A stretch of 64,000 nt of DNA from Shinella zoogloeoides (lineage in GTDB: Bacteria > Pseudomonadota > Alphaproteobacteria > Rhizobiales > Rhizobiaceae). The stretch is taken from assembly GCF_003574625.1 (NCBI RefSeq), contig NZ_QNUJ01000010.1:124001-188000 (forward strand). Reading direction: 5' to 3'. The notes below the pieces were generated by a model. That model did no database searches and was not told the origin of the DNA. It was given only the letters and a program-made list of their open reading frames with translations. The first letter of the stretch is position 1. Each line of letters begins with the position of its first letter. Shown here in pieces: positions 16,547-25,136 of this stretch. Both the position numbers and the translations under genes were made by a program.

Positions 16547-16624
16547 ACCTCATGGCGCCCGCCCCGGCGGCGGGTGCCCAAGGCCCGGACAAGGGCCGCA
16601 TCTGAAACGATATTGGACGATCCC

Positions 16625-18628
16625 ATGTTCGGTGACACCAGCCTCACGCATTTCCTCTTCGGACGGCTTACCCTGGAGGCGATCCCCTATCACGAGCCCA
16701 TCCTCGTCGTAACCTTCGCCGTGGTGGCGCTGGGCGGCATCGCGCTCCTCGCGCTCATCACCAAGTTCAGGCTCTGGGGCTATCTCTGGAACGAGTGGTT
16801 CACGTCGGTCGATCACAAGAAGATCGGCATCATGTACATCATCCTCGCCATCGTCATGCTGCTGCGCGGCTTTTCCGACGCGATCATGATGCGCATCCAG
16901 CAGGCGATCGCCTTCAACGGCAGCGAGGGCTACCTGCCGCCGCATCACTACGACCAGGTCTTCACCGCCCATGGCGTGATCATGATCTTCTTCGTGGCGA
17001 TGCCTTTCGTCACCGGCTTCATGAACTATGTCGTGCCGCTGCAGATCGGCGCGCGCGACGTCTCCTTCCCCTTCCTCAACAACTTCTCCTTCTGGATGAC
17101 GACGGCCGGCGCGATCATCATCATGATGTCGCTCTTCGTCGGCGAGTTCGCGCGCACCGGCTGGCTGGCCTATCCGCCGCTGTCGGGCGCGGACTACAGT
17201 CCCGGCGTCGGGGTCGACTATTACATATGGGGCCTGCAGGTGGCGGGCGTCGGCACGACGCTGTCCGGCATCAACCTCATCGCGACCATCGTGAAGATGC
17301 GCGCGCCGGGCATGACCTTCATGAAGATGCCGATCTTCACCTGGACCTCGCTCTGCACGAACATCCTGATCGTCGCGACCTTCCCGATCCTCACCGCCAC
17401 GCTCGCGCTGCTCTCGCTCGACCGCTATGTCGGCACGAACTTCTTCACGAACGACCTCGGCGGCAACCCGATGATGTATATCAACCTCATCTGGATCTGG
17501 GGCCATCCGGAGGTCTACATCCTCGTGCTGCCGGCCTTCGGCATCTTCTCCGAGGTGGTGGCGACCTTCTGCGGCAAGCGCCTCTTCGGCTATGCCTCGA
17601 TGGTCTATGCGACCTGCGTGATCATGATCCTCTCCTACCTCGTGTGGCTGCACCACTTCTTCACGATGGGCTCGGGCGCCTCGGTCAACGCCTTCTTCGG
17701 CATCACCACCATGATCATCTCGATCCCGACGGGGGCGAAGATGTTCAACTGGCTCTTCACCATGTATCGCGGGCGCATCCGCTACGAGGTGCCGATGCTG
17801 TGGACGGTCGGCTTCATGGTGACCTTCGTCATCGGCGGCATGACGGGCGTCATGCTCGCGATCCCGCCGGCCGACTTCGTGCTGCACAATTCGCTGTTCC
17901 TCATCGCCCATTTCCACAACGTCATCATCGGCGGCGTGCTGTTCGGGCTGATGGCGGGCGTCGTCTACTGGTTCCCCAAGGCCTTCGGCTACAAGCTCGA
18001 TCCCTTCTGGGGCAAGATGAGCTTCTGGTTCTGGCAGATCGGCTTCTTCTTCGCCTTCATGCCGCTCTACGTGCTCGGCCTGATGGGCGTCACCCGCCGC
18101 GTCAGCCAGTTCGAGGATCCCTCGCTGCAGATCTGGTTCGTCATCGCCGCCTTCGGCGCCGTCCTGATCGCGCTCGGCATCGCCTCCTTCATCGTCCAGC
18201 TCGTCGTCAGCTACCTGAGGCGCGACCAGTTGCGCTGCGACAGCGGCGATCCGTGGGACGGCCGCACGCTGGAATGGTCGACCTCCTCGCCGCCGCCGGA
18301 CTACAACTTCGCCTTCACGCCCGTCGTGCACGACCACGACAGCTGGTACGACATGAAGAACCGCGGCTATGTGCGCCCGCTGGAAGGCTTCAGGCCGATC
18401 CACATGCCGAAGAACACCGGCACGGGCGTCATCCTCGCCGGGATCAGCACGGTGCTCGCCTTCGCGCTGATCTGGTACATCTGGTGGCTGGCGGCGCTCT
18501 CCCTCATCGCGATTATCGCGGTGTCGATCGCCCATACCTTCAACTACGACCGCGACTTCTTCATCCCCGTCGAGACGGTGACGGCGACCGAGGACGCGCG
18601 CACGAAACTGCTGCAAGAACGGACCTGA
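16625..18628 (+). CDS. cyoB: Cytochrome o ubiquinol oxidase subunit I
   Basis: This is the 667-residue catalytic subunit. It reduces O2 to water with electrons from ubiquinol and pumps protons. It has the haem-copper core of twelve helices plus the three extra helices of CyoB proteins. Visible landmarks include the haem ligand region [14 protein letters not shown], the active-site [15 protein letters not shown] (His-Tyr cross-link region), the CuB ligands in [10 protein letters not shown], and the haem ligands in [14 protein letters not shown]. The start is the ATG at 16625; an upstream in-frame start at 16574 would add 17 residues of poor match. It lies 78 bp after cyoA and four bases before cyoC. 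Confidence 0.97.
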   Translation: MFGDTSLTHFLFGRLTLEAIPYHEPILVVTFAVVALGGIALLALITKFRLWGYLWNEWFTSVDHKKIGIMYIILAIVMLLRGFSDAIMMRIQQAIAFNGSEGYLPPHHYDQVFTAHGVIMIFFVAMPFVTGFMNYVVPLQIGARDVSFPFLNNFSFWMTTAGAIIIMMSLFVGEFARTGWLAYPPLSGADYSPGVGVDYYIWGLQVAGVGTTLSGINLIATIVKMRAPGMTFMKMPIFTWTSLCTNILIVATFPILTATLALLSLDRYVGTNFFTNDLGGNPMMYINLIWIWGHPEVYILVLPAFGIFSEVVATFCGKRLFGYASMVYATCVIMILSYLVWLHHFFTMGSGASVNAFFGITTMIISIPTGAKMFNWLFTMYRGRIRYEVPMLWTVGFMVTFVIGGMTGVMLAIPPADFVLHNSLFLIAHFHNVIIGGVLFGLMAGVVYWFPKAFGYKLDPFWGKMSFWFWQIGFFFAFMPLYVLGLMGVTRRVSQFEDPSLQIWFVIAAFGAVLIALGIASFIVQLVVSYLRRDQLRCDSGDPWDGRTLEWSTSSPPPDYNFAFTPVVHDHDSWYDMKNRGYVRPLEGFRPIHMPKNTGTGVILAGISTVLAFALIWYIWWLAALSLIAIIAVSIAHTFNYDRDFFIPVETVTATEDARTKLLQERT

Positions 18629-18632
18629 GCCC

Positions 18633-19256
18633 ATGAGCGCGACCCAAGTCCACGACACCGGCGAAAAGCCGACCTTCTACCTGACGGAAGAGCACCATCC
18701 GGAAAACAGCACCATGCTGGGCTTCTGGCTCTACCTGATGAGCGACTGCCTGATCTTCGCCGTGCTGTTCGCGACGCACGCCGTGCTCGGCCGCAACTAT
18801 GCCGCCGGCCCGTCGCCCGCCGACCTCTTCGACCTGACGCTCGTCGCGATCAACACGGCGATGCTGCTCTTCTCCTCCATCACCTACGGCTTCGCGATGC
18901 TCCAGATGGAGCGCAACGCCAAGATGGAGACATTGGTCTGGCTCGCCATCACCGGCGTTTTCGGCGCGGCCTTCCTCGGGCTGGAGCTCTACGAGTTCTA
19001 CCACCTGATCCTCGAGGGCGCCGGCCCGACGCGCTCGGCCTTCCTGTCGTCCTTCTTCACGCTGGTCGGCACGCACGGCCTGCACGTCACCTTCGGCATG
19101 ATCTGGCTGATCACGCTGATGGTGCAGGTCAAGAGGCGCGGCCTCACCCATGAGAACCGCCGCCGGCTGATGTGCCTTTCCATGTTCTGGCACTTCCTCG
19201 ACGTCATATGGATCGGCGTCTTCTCCTTCGTCTATCTTCTCGGAGTCCTCGGATGA
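18633..19256 (+). CDS. cyoC: Cytochrome o ubiquinol oxidase subunit III
   Basis: This 207-residue integral membrane subunit has five predicted helices. The pattern STMLGFWLYLMSDCLIFAVLFATHAVL at the first helix and GTHGLHVTFGMIWLITLMVQV near residue 150 are typical of CyoC. It supports assembly and stability of the oxidase and carries no metal centre. Its stop overlaps the start of cyoD (ATGA), so the two are translationally coupled. Confidence 0.95.
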   Translation: MSATQVHDTGEKPTFYLTEEHHPENSTMLGFWLYLMSDCLIFAVLFATHAVLGRNYAAGPSPADLFDLTLVAINTAMLLFSSITYGFAMLQMERNAKMETLVWLAITGVFGAAFLGLELYEFYHLILEGAGPTRSAFLSSFFTLVGTHGLHVTFGMIWLITLMVQVKRRGLTHENRRRLMCLSMFWHFLDVIWIGVFSFVYLLGVLG

Positions 19257-19651
19257 GTGCGCACCACACCCACGAAAGCGCGGCCGAAGCCCATCACGGG
19301 CACAGCCACGGGCACGAGGCCGGCCACGGCTCCTTCAAGGGCTACATGATCGGCTTCCTCCTGTCGGTCGTCCTGACGGCCATTCCCTTCTGGCTGGTCA
19401 TGGCGGGCGTCATGGAAAGCAAGCTGCTGACGGCCGTCCTCGTCATGGGCATCGGCGTCGTGCAGATCTTCGTGCACATGGTCTACTTCCTGCACATGAA
19501 CCCGCGCTCGGAAGGCGGCTGGACGCTGATGGCGCTGATCTTCACGCTCATCATCGTCGGCATCGCGCTGGCGGGCTCGCTCTGGGTCATGCACCATCTC
19601 AACGCCAACATGATGCCGATGACCCACGAGATGATGAAGAACATGCCGTGA
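19253..19651 (+). CDS. cyoD: Cytochrome o ubiquinol oxidase subunit IV
   Basis: This is the 132-residue small subunit of the quinol oxidase. After a histidine-rich N-terminus (about residues 4-25) come three membrane helices, with the family signature VGVVQIFVHMVYFLHMNPRSEGGW (first residues approximate). CyoD helps place CuB in subunit I. The ATG at 19253 overlaps the cyoC stop and has CGGAG eight bases upstream. An in-frame start at 19172 would lie inside cyoC and is rejected. Confidence 0.93.
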   Translation: MSAHHTHESAAEAHHGHSHGHEAGHGSFKGYMIGFLLSVVLTAIPFWLVMAGVMESKLLTAVLVMGIGVVQIFVHMVYFLHMNPRSEGGWTLMALIFTLIIVGIALAGSLWVMHHLNANMMPMTHEMMKNMP

Positions 19652-19667
19652 GGGCAGGCGGCCGGTG

Positions 19668-20417
19668 ATGACCAGCGCGCATCCGCAGGAGGCAGGGGAG
19701 GCCGGGCCATCCTCCCGCGCCCGAACGGCCCTTGCCGCCTTTCTCGTCCTGCTCGTCGCCGTCTTCCTCGCGCTCGGCACCTGGCAGGTGCAACGGCTCT
19801 TCTGGAAGCTCGACCTCATCGCCCGCGTCGAAAGCCGCATCCATGCCGATCCGGTCCCGGCGCCGGGACGGGCGGAATGGCCTTCGGTCGACAGGGAGAA
19901 GGACGAATACCGCCGCGTCACCGCGACCGGCCTCTTCCAGCACGACAGGACGGTGCTGGTGCAGGCCGTGACGGAGCGGGGCGCCGGCTTCTGGGTGGTG
20001 ACGCCGCTCGTCCTTGCCGACGACTCGGCGATCCTGATCAATCGCGGCTTCGTGCCGGCGGACAGGAGCACGCCCGAGGCGCGGCTGGCGGGCGAAATCG
20101 CCGCCGGGCCGGTCGCCGTCACGGGACTGTTGCGCATGACGGAGCCGGGCGGGGCGTTCCTGCGCTCCAACGATCCGGCGGCGGACCGCTGGTTCTCCCG
20201 CGATGTCGCGGCCATCGCGGCGGCAAAGGGCCTTGCCGATGTCGCGCCCTATTTCATCGACGCGGATGCGACGCCCAATCCGGGCGGGCTGCCCATCGGC
20301 GGCCTCACCGTCGTCGCCTTCCGCAACAGCCATCTCGTCTATGCATTGACCTGGTATGCACTCGCCGCCATGAGCGCGGCGGCGGTCTGGCGGGTCTGGC
20401 GCAGGCGCGTGACATAG
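19668..20417 (+). CDS. SURF1-family oxidase assembly protein
   Basis: This 249-residue protein has the SURF1 layout. An N-terminal membrane helix (about 20-40) contains the motif ALGTWQVQRLFWKLDLIARVE. A periplasmic domain follows with GFWVVTPLVLADDSAILINRGFVP, then a C-terminal membrane helix with FRNSHLVYALTWYALA. SURF1 proteins help insert haem into terminal oxidases. Its position 16 bp after cyoD points to assembly of this cyo oxidase rather than an aa3 enzyme. A GTG at 19665 is an equally possible start, one codon longer. Confidence 0.9.
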   Translation: MTSAHPQEAGEAGPSSRARTALAAFLVLLVAVFLALGTWQVQRLFWKLDLIARVESRIHADPVPAPGRAEWPSVDREKDEYRRVTATGLFQHDRTVLVQAVTERGAGFWVVTPLVLADDSAILINRGFVPADRSTPEARLAGEIAAGPVAVTGLLRMTEPGGAFLRSNDPAADRWFSRDVAAIAAAKGLADVAPYFIDADATPNPGGLPIGGLTVVAFRNSHLVYALTWYALAAMSAAAVWRVWRRRVT

Positions 20418-20420
20418 GCT

Positions 20421-20450
20421 GGAAAAAAAGAGCCCCGCACGAAGCGGGGC
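20421..20450 (-). terminator. Rho-independent terminator
   Basis: Seven-bp GC stem 20432-20438/20444-20450 with loop ACGAA, followed on the minus strand by CTTTTTTT. It ends either the kdpD transcript or the candidate small RNA described for the same stretch. On the plus strand it may also stop read-through from surf1, but there is no U-tract in that direction. Confidence 0.8.
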
Positions 20451-20535
20451 AGCGAGCGTCACGGTTGGCTCCCGGTGACGCGGGGAAGCTCGCGGGTCAC
20501 GCGAGTGACCTCCCACTAGGAGTTTGCCTCCGCGC
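20421..20535 (-). ncRNA. Candidate structured small RNA with its own terminator
   Basis: On the minus strand this stretch reads as a run of hairpins with no coding sense. They are CTCC/GGAG (about 20510-20522), GGTCAC-TCGC-GTGACC (20510-20495) and GTCAC...GTGAC (20479-20458), and then a terminator hairpin GCCCCGC-TTCGT-GCGGGGC (20450-20432) followed by seven U residues (20429-20423). It contains a GGGAGG stretch in the region before the first perfect hairpin. It could instead be the 3' UTR of kdpD, which ends about 150 bp upstream. I cannot assign it to a known RNA family by eye. Confidence 0.5.
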
Positions 20536-20636
20536 AGGGAAGGTCTGATTCCGCGAATCCGGTACGCTTGTGCAAAAAAATGCGCAAACGGCCGCGTCAC
20601 CTCCCTGCGTCAGGACATTTCCGCTTTTCTCCGAGC

Positions 20637-20671
20637 CGCAAAACCGCTTCGCACTTTGCTGGAAATGCTCT
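20637..20671. repeat. Dispersed 35-bp repeat, copy 1
   Basis: The sequence beginning CGCAAAACCGCTTCGCACTT and ending GGAAATGCTCT is repeated almost exactly at 40598-40633 (one extra T there). Both copies lie within 15 bp of the stop codon of a minus-strand gene, in the same orientation. Such elements are common in rhizobial intergenic DNA. Confidence 0.75.
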
Positions 20672-20682
20672 CGGCCTCCGCG

Positions 20683-23373
20683 TCACTTCGCCTTGTCTGC
20701 CTTCTTTTCGCCGACCGGGAAGCGCAGTGCGATGCGCGTGCCTCTCTTCTTCACGGCGGGGCTTTCCGCCTGGATCTTGCCGCCCATCGCCTCGGTGAAG
20801 CCGCGGGCGATGGAAAGGCCGAGGCCGGTGCCGGGCGCCCGGCCATCCGGTTTGCCGCGGCGGTAGAATTTCTCGAAGATGCGGTCGAGTTCCGCAGGGG
20901 GAATGCCCTTGCCGAGATCGGTGACGGAGATCAGCACATCCCCGCCGTCGCGCCGCGCATAGACGTTGACCGGCTCCTCGCCGCCATATTTCACCGCATT
21001 GTCGAGCAGGTTGAAGAGCACTTGACCGAGCAGCACGCCATCGCCCTCGATGGGCGGCAGGTCCGGCGCGATGCCCGTTTCGATCACCTTGCCGGGGAAA
21101 TACTTGCGGGCCCGCTCGACGGCCGTCTGGACGACGTCGGCGACGTCGAGCCGGTCGCTCTTCGGCTTCAGCATACCGGACTCGATGCGCGTCATGTCGA
21201 GAAGGTTCGAGACGAAGCCGCTCAGGCGGCCGCCTTCCTCCTCGATCAGGCGGAGGTCGCCGTCGCGCTCCTCGCGGGGCATCGTCTCGCACTGCTGGCG
21301 CAGGTTCGTCGCCACATCGACGATCGTCGCGAGCGGGGTGCGCAGGTCGTGCGAGATGGAGGCGAGCAGCGTCTCCCGGTAGCGCTCGCCCTCCAGTCTG
21401 GCGGCCTGCTCCACGCTCTCCTCCGAAAGGCGGGCGCGGTCGAGGGCGATGGCGGTCTGGTCGAGGATGGCCGAAAGCGCCCGCTCGGCATTGAGGTCGA
21501 GCCGTTCCTCGGTCTGCTCGATGCCGCAGACGCCGACCAGCCCGTGCGGGCCCATCAACGGGCGGAATTCGAAGCGGCTGTCCGGCAGCGTGCCGGTGCC
21601 GGCCCCGGCGGTCTCCTGCTTGTCGCGTGTCCAGCGCGCGGCGGTGAAGTCGGTGGTGTCGAGGTCGGTATCGGGCGGCCAGACGGCGGCGACCCTGAGG
21701 TCCCCCTTGTCGGGCAGCAGGAGCACGATGTTGCGCCGAAGGCTCGCCTGGAGCTGCGAGACCGCGACCCAGATCGCGTCGTCCGCCGTCGCGGTGGTCG
21801 AGAGCTTGCGCGAGAAGTCGTAGAGCGACTGCAGCGCCGTGGCGCGCACCCGCGCCACCTCCGCCTGCTCCTTGATGCGCGAGGCGAAACCGCCGGCGAT
21901 GATCGCGACGCAGAGGAAGACGACCAGTGCGAAGACCTCGTGCGGCGCGGTGATCGTGAAGGTGTGCAGCGGATCGATGAAGAGGAAGTTGTAGGCGAGC
22001 GCCGAGAGGATCGCCGCGATGAAGGCGGAGACATAGCCGCCCAGCACCGCCGAGCCGAGAACGGCGAGCAGGAAGAGCAGCGAGATGTTCGGCAATTCGG
22101 CGAAGACATAGACCAGCTTGCCCGCGACGGCGATGGCCGCGGTGAGGCCGATGGCGATGAGGGCCGGCTGGCGATAGGCGGCAAGCCCCGGCAGCGCCAT
22201 GCGCCGTGGCGCGGTTGGCTTCTCGTCCTTTTCGGGCGTCACGAAATGAATGCCGATGCCGGCGGCCTTGCGCGACAGCGTGTCGGGAAGGGAGCGCGAG
22301 AGGAAGCGGGTCCAGCCGCGGTTGCGCTTGGCGCCGATCACGATCTGCGTCGCGTGCTCGCGGCGGGCGAGCTTGAGGATCTCCTCGACGAAATCGTTGC
22401 CGACCACCCGGCGCGTCTCAGCGCCGAGCTGCTCGGCGAGGCGGAACAGCGCTTCCATGCGCTGCAGCCGTTCCGTCGTTTCCTCCTCGCGGTCGGCCCG
22501 CTCGATGGAAACGACCAGCCACGGCGCGTTGAGCCCGGAGGCAAGGCGGCTCGCGACGCGCACCACCTTCTCGGAAAGCTCGTCCGGGCCGACGCAGACG
22601 AGCAGCCGCTCGCCGGTGGCCCATGGCCCCTCGATGGCGTGCTGCTTGAGATAGTCGACCATCTGGTTGTCCACTCGGTCGGCCGTGCGGCGAAGGGCAA
22701 GCTCGCGCAGCGCCGTGAGGTTGCCGAGGCGGAAGAAGCGGTCGACGGCGCGGCTCGCATTTTCCGGCAGATAGACCTTGCCTTCCTTGAGGCGCTCGAT
22801 CAGCTCGGTCGGCGGCAGGTCGACCAGAACGATCTCGTCGGCCTTCTTCAGCACGGTATCGGGAACGCGCTCGCGCACCGTGACGCCGGTGATCTGCGCG
22901 ACGAGGTCGGCGAGGCTTTCGAGATGCTGGATGTTGAGCGACGTCCAGACATCGATGCCGGCCGCGATCAGCTCCTCGACGTCCTGGTAGCGCTTGGGGT
23001 GCCGGCTGCCCTCGGGGTTGGAATGGGCGAGTTCGTCGACGAGGACGATGCGCGGATGGCGCGCCAGCGCGCCGTCGACGTCGAATTCCTCGCGCGCCTG
23101 GCCATCCTGCGCGCCCGCAAGGCGCGGCAGCACCTCCAGCCCGTCGAGAAGGGCCGCCGTCTCGCTGCGGCCGTGGGTCTCCGCCAGGCCCACGACGACA
23201 TCCACGCCTTCCGCCTTCAGGCGTCCCGCCCGCGTCAGCATGGCGTAGGTCTTGCCGACGCCCGGTGCGGCGCCGAGGAAAACGGTCAGTTTGCCCCGGC
23301 GATCACTGTCCGCCGTGGCAGGCGATGCGTCGGGATCCGGTCTGCGACTGTCGTCGCGGTCGATGTCCGTCAT
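20683..23373 (-). CDS. kdpD: KdpD-type sensor histidine kinase, orphan
   Basis: This 896-residue kinase has the full KdpD architecture. The N-terminal KdpD domain carries Walker A GAAPGVGKT at 34-42 and the Walker B-like VDELAHSNPEGSRHPKR. A Usp-like domain follows (about 250-370), then four clustered membrane helices (about 400-500), a GAF-like region, HisKA with SISHDLRTPLATI (His near 670) and an ATPase domain with GTGLGLSIARGF. KdpD senses low K+ or osmotic stress and normally phosphorylates KdpE to induce the KdpFABC pump. Here neither kdpFABC upstream nor kdpE downstream is present: the gene is flanked by a plus-strand SDR gene and surf1. The ATG at 23373 matches the usual start; a much longer frame to 24042 overlaps the SDR gene. 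Confidence 0.9.
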   Translation of the reverse strand: MTDIDRDDSRRPDPDASPATADSDRRGKLTVFLGAAPGVGKTYAMLTRAGRLKAEGVDVVVGLAETHGRSETAALLDGLEVLPRLAGAQDGQAREEFDVDGALARHPRIVLVDELAHSNPEGSRHPKRYQDVEELIAAGIDVWTSLNIQHLESLADLVAQITGVTVRERVPDTVLKKADEIVLVDLPPTELIERLKEGKVYLPENASRAVDRFFRLGNLTALRELALRRTADRVDNQMVDYLKQHAIEGPWATGERLLVCVGPDELSEKVVRVASRLASGLNAPWLVVSIERADREEETTERLQRMEALFRLAEQLGAETRRVVGNDFVEEILKLARREHATQIVIGAKRNRGWTRFLSRSLPDTLSRKAAGIGIHFVTPEKDEKPTAPRRMALPGLAAYRQPALIAIGLTAAIAVAGKLVYVFAELPNISLLFLLAVLGSAVLGGYVSAFIAAILSALAYNFLFIDPLHTFTITAPHEVFALVVFLCVAIIAGGFASRIKEQAEVARVRATALQSLYDFSRKLSTTATADDAIWVAVSQLQASLRRNIVLLLPDKGDLRVAAVWPPDTDLDTTDFTAARWTRDKQETAGAGTGTLPDSRFEFRPLMGPHGLVGVCGIEQTEERLDLNAERALSAILDQTAIALDRARLSEESVEQAARLEGERYRETLLASISHDLRTPLATIVDVATNLRQQCETMPREERDGDLRLIEEEGGRLSGFVSNLLDMTRIESGMLKPKSDRLDVADVVQTAVERARKYFPGKVIETGIAPDLPPIEGDGVLLGQVLFNLLDNAVKYGGEEPVNVYARRDGGDVLISVTDLGKGIPPAELDRIFEKFYRRGKPDGRAPGTGLGLSIARGFTEAMGGKIQAESPAVKKRGTRIALRFPVGEKKADKAK

Positions 23374-23602
23374 TCTCACTCTCGTGTTCGGCGCGGGAAA
23401 GGCGCCGGGTTGAGCTGTAGCACGTTCATCCGCGGCTCGCCGATGAATCCGAAAGGCGCCTTCTACACGCTTTTCGATGGGGCTTGCCATATCCGTTTCG
23501 CCGGATTGTGCGGCCGGCGCATCGCCCGATGCGAACTGCGCTGTTGACGCGCGCCGCGCGGGGCCCTCTTCTGGCCGCATATCGAATTGCGTGGGGGAAT
23601 GC

Positions 23603-24376
23603 ATGACCGACCAGAAACGAGTAGCGCTCATCGCCGGGGGAGCCGGCGGCATGGGAGCGGCCATCGCCGCGCGGCTTTCCGCCGACGGCTTCGCGGTCGC
23701 CATCGCCGATCTCGAATCGGAGCGCCTGACGGCGACGGTGGAAACGCTGGGGGCCGGCGGCGGCGAGGCACTCGCCGTGCCGCTCGACATCCGCAAGGTC
23801 GCCGGATGCGCCGCGGCGGTCGAGGCCGTCATGGCCTGGCGCGGCCGGCTCGACGTGCTGGTCAATTCCGCCGGCGTCTGGCGCGAGGGCGAGGCGGTGA
23901 CGATGACGGAGGCGGACTGGGACCTCGTTCTCGACGTCAACCTCAAGGGGGCGTTCTTCCTCATCCAGGCGGCGATCCCGCATCTGGAGAACGGCGCCTC
24001 CATCGTCAACATCGCCTCCGATGCCGGGCTGGTCGGCAACAACGGCGCGTCGATCTACTGCGCCTCCAAGGGCGGCCTCGTGCTGCTCACCAAGGCGCTG
24101 GCGCTGGAACTCGCCCCGCGCCGGATCCGCGTCAACGCCGTCTGCCCCGGCGATGTGGCGACGCCCATGATCGAGTTCCAGGCCGAGCGCTATGGCGGGG
24201 GCGATCCGGACGGCTACAAGGCGAAGCTCCTGTCGAACTATCCGCAGCAGGCCGCGGCCCGCTTCATCCGGCCGGAGGAGATCGCCCGCATGGTCGCCTT
24301 CCTCTGCGAGAAGGATGCCGCCCCCGTCACCGGCGCGGCGCTCTCGATCGATTTCGGCGTGACCGCCGGCTACTGA
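23603..24376 (+). CDS. Short-chain dehydrogenase/reductase
   Basis: This 257-residue classical SDR has the NAD(P)-binding motif GGAGGMGAAIA at about 12-22, the NSAGV motif near 87, and the catalytic Ser...Tyr-x-x-x-Lys in VNIASDAGLVGNNGASIYCASKGG. Asp at the end of the second strand (IADLESERL) suggests NAD rather than NADP. The ATG at 23603 has GGGGGAA just upstream. It is followed after 10 bp by a second SDR gene, so the two form an operon. The substrate is unknown. Confidence 0.85.
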   Translation: MTDQKRVALIAGGAGGMGAAIAARLSADGFAVAIADLESERLTATVETLGAGGGEALAVPLDIRKVAGCAAAVEAVMAWRGRLDVLVNSAGVWREGEAVTMTEADWDLVLDVNLKGAFFLIQAAIPHLENGASIVNIASDAGLVGNNGASIYCASKGGLVLLTKALALELAPRRIRVNAVCPGDVATPMIEFQAERYGGGDPDGYKAKLLSNYPQQAAARFIRPEEIARMVAFLCEKDAAPVTGAALSIDFGVTAGY

Positions 24377-24386
24377 GGAGAAGGAC

Positions 24387-25136
24387 ATGCAGCGCCAGAC
24401 GGCAATCATCACCGGCGCGGGCGCCGAGGACGGCATCGGCCTTGCCTGCGCCCGCAGCCTTGCGGAGGAGGGCTTCCACGTCCATCTCGTCGCGATCGGC
24501 GAGCGGGTCCTCGCCCGCGCGGAGGAACTGCGCAAGGCGGGCTTTCCGGCGACGGGCCACCTCTGCGACCTGACCTTGCGGGCGGCGGTGGAAAGGCTCC
24601 GGCAGGAAACCGGCCCCGCTTCGGTGCTCGTCAACAATGCCGGCATGGGCAACCTCGCCCAGCCCGCCTTGCAGCGCGAATTCGTGCAACTCGAGGAAGA
24701 GGACTGGGACCGCGGCATCACCGTCAGCCTCAAGACGGCGTTCCTCGCAACCCGCATCTACCTGCCGGACATGCTGGCGGACGGCTACGGCCGCGTGGTC
24801 AACGTCGCCTCCGTGACCGGCCCCTATGTCGCCAATCGCGGCGAGACGGCCTATTCCGCCGCCAAGGCCGGCATGGTCGGCATGACCCATGCGCTGGCGC
24901 TGGAGGCGGGGCCGCAGGGCGTCACCATCAATGCCGTCGCGCCGGGCTGGATCGACACCGGCGCCTCCACGGAAGAGGAGCGCCGCGCCGCAAGGGCAAC
25001 GCCGCTCGGCCGGGCGGGACGGCCCGAGGAGGTCGCGGCCGCCGTCGCCTTCCTGGCCTCGCCGAAGGCGAGCTACATCAACGGCGCGGTCCTCGTCGTC
25101 GATGGCGGCAATATCCTGCAGGAGGCCAAAGGCTAG
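24387..25136 (+). CDS. Short-chain dehydrogenase/reductase
   Basis: This is a 249-residue SDR with a slightly unusual cofactor loop (TGAGAEDGIGLACA, two extra residues inside the usual TGxxxGIG), NNAGMG, and the catalytic set NVASVTGPYVANRGETAYSAAKAGM. It lies 10 bp after another SDR gene with GAGGAGAAGG as its ribosome binding site. Its stop codon shares the four bases CTAG (25133-25136) with the convergent MocR-type gene, so the two 3' ends touch. The substrate is unknown; a sugar, polyol or beta-hydroxy acid is possible. Confidence 0.85.
   Translation: MQRQTAIITGAGAEDGIGLACARSLAEEGFHVHLVAIGERVLARAEELRKAGFPATGHLCDLTLRAAVERLRQETGPASVLVNNAGMGNLAQPALQREFVQLEEEDWDRGITVSLKTAFLATRIYLPDMLADGYGRVVNVASVTGPYVANRGETAYSAAKAGMVGMTHALALEAGPQGVTINAVAPGWIDTGASTEEERRAARATPLGRAGRPEEVAAAVAFLASPKASYINGAVLVVDGGNILQEAKG

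Noticed and set aside
16550-18658. Minus-strand frame of 702 residues over cyoB
   Set aside because: Antisense of a well-conserved gene; low-complexity Asp/Glu/Arg/His composition.
20524-23547. Plus-strand frame of 1007 residues over kdpD
   Set aside because: Antisense shadow; kdpD on the other strand has every expected motif.
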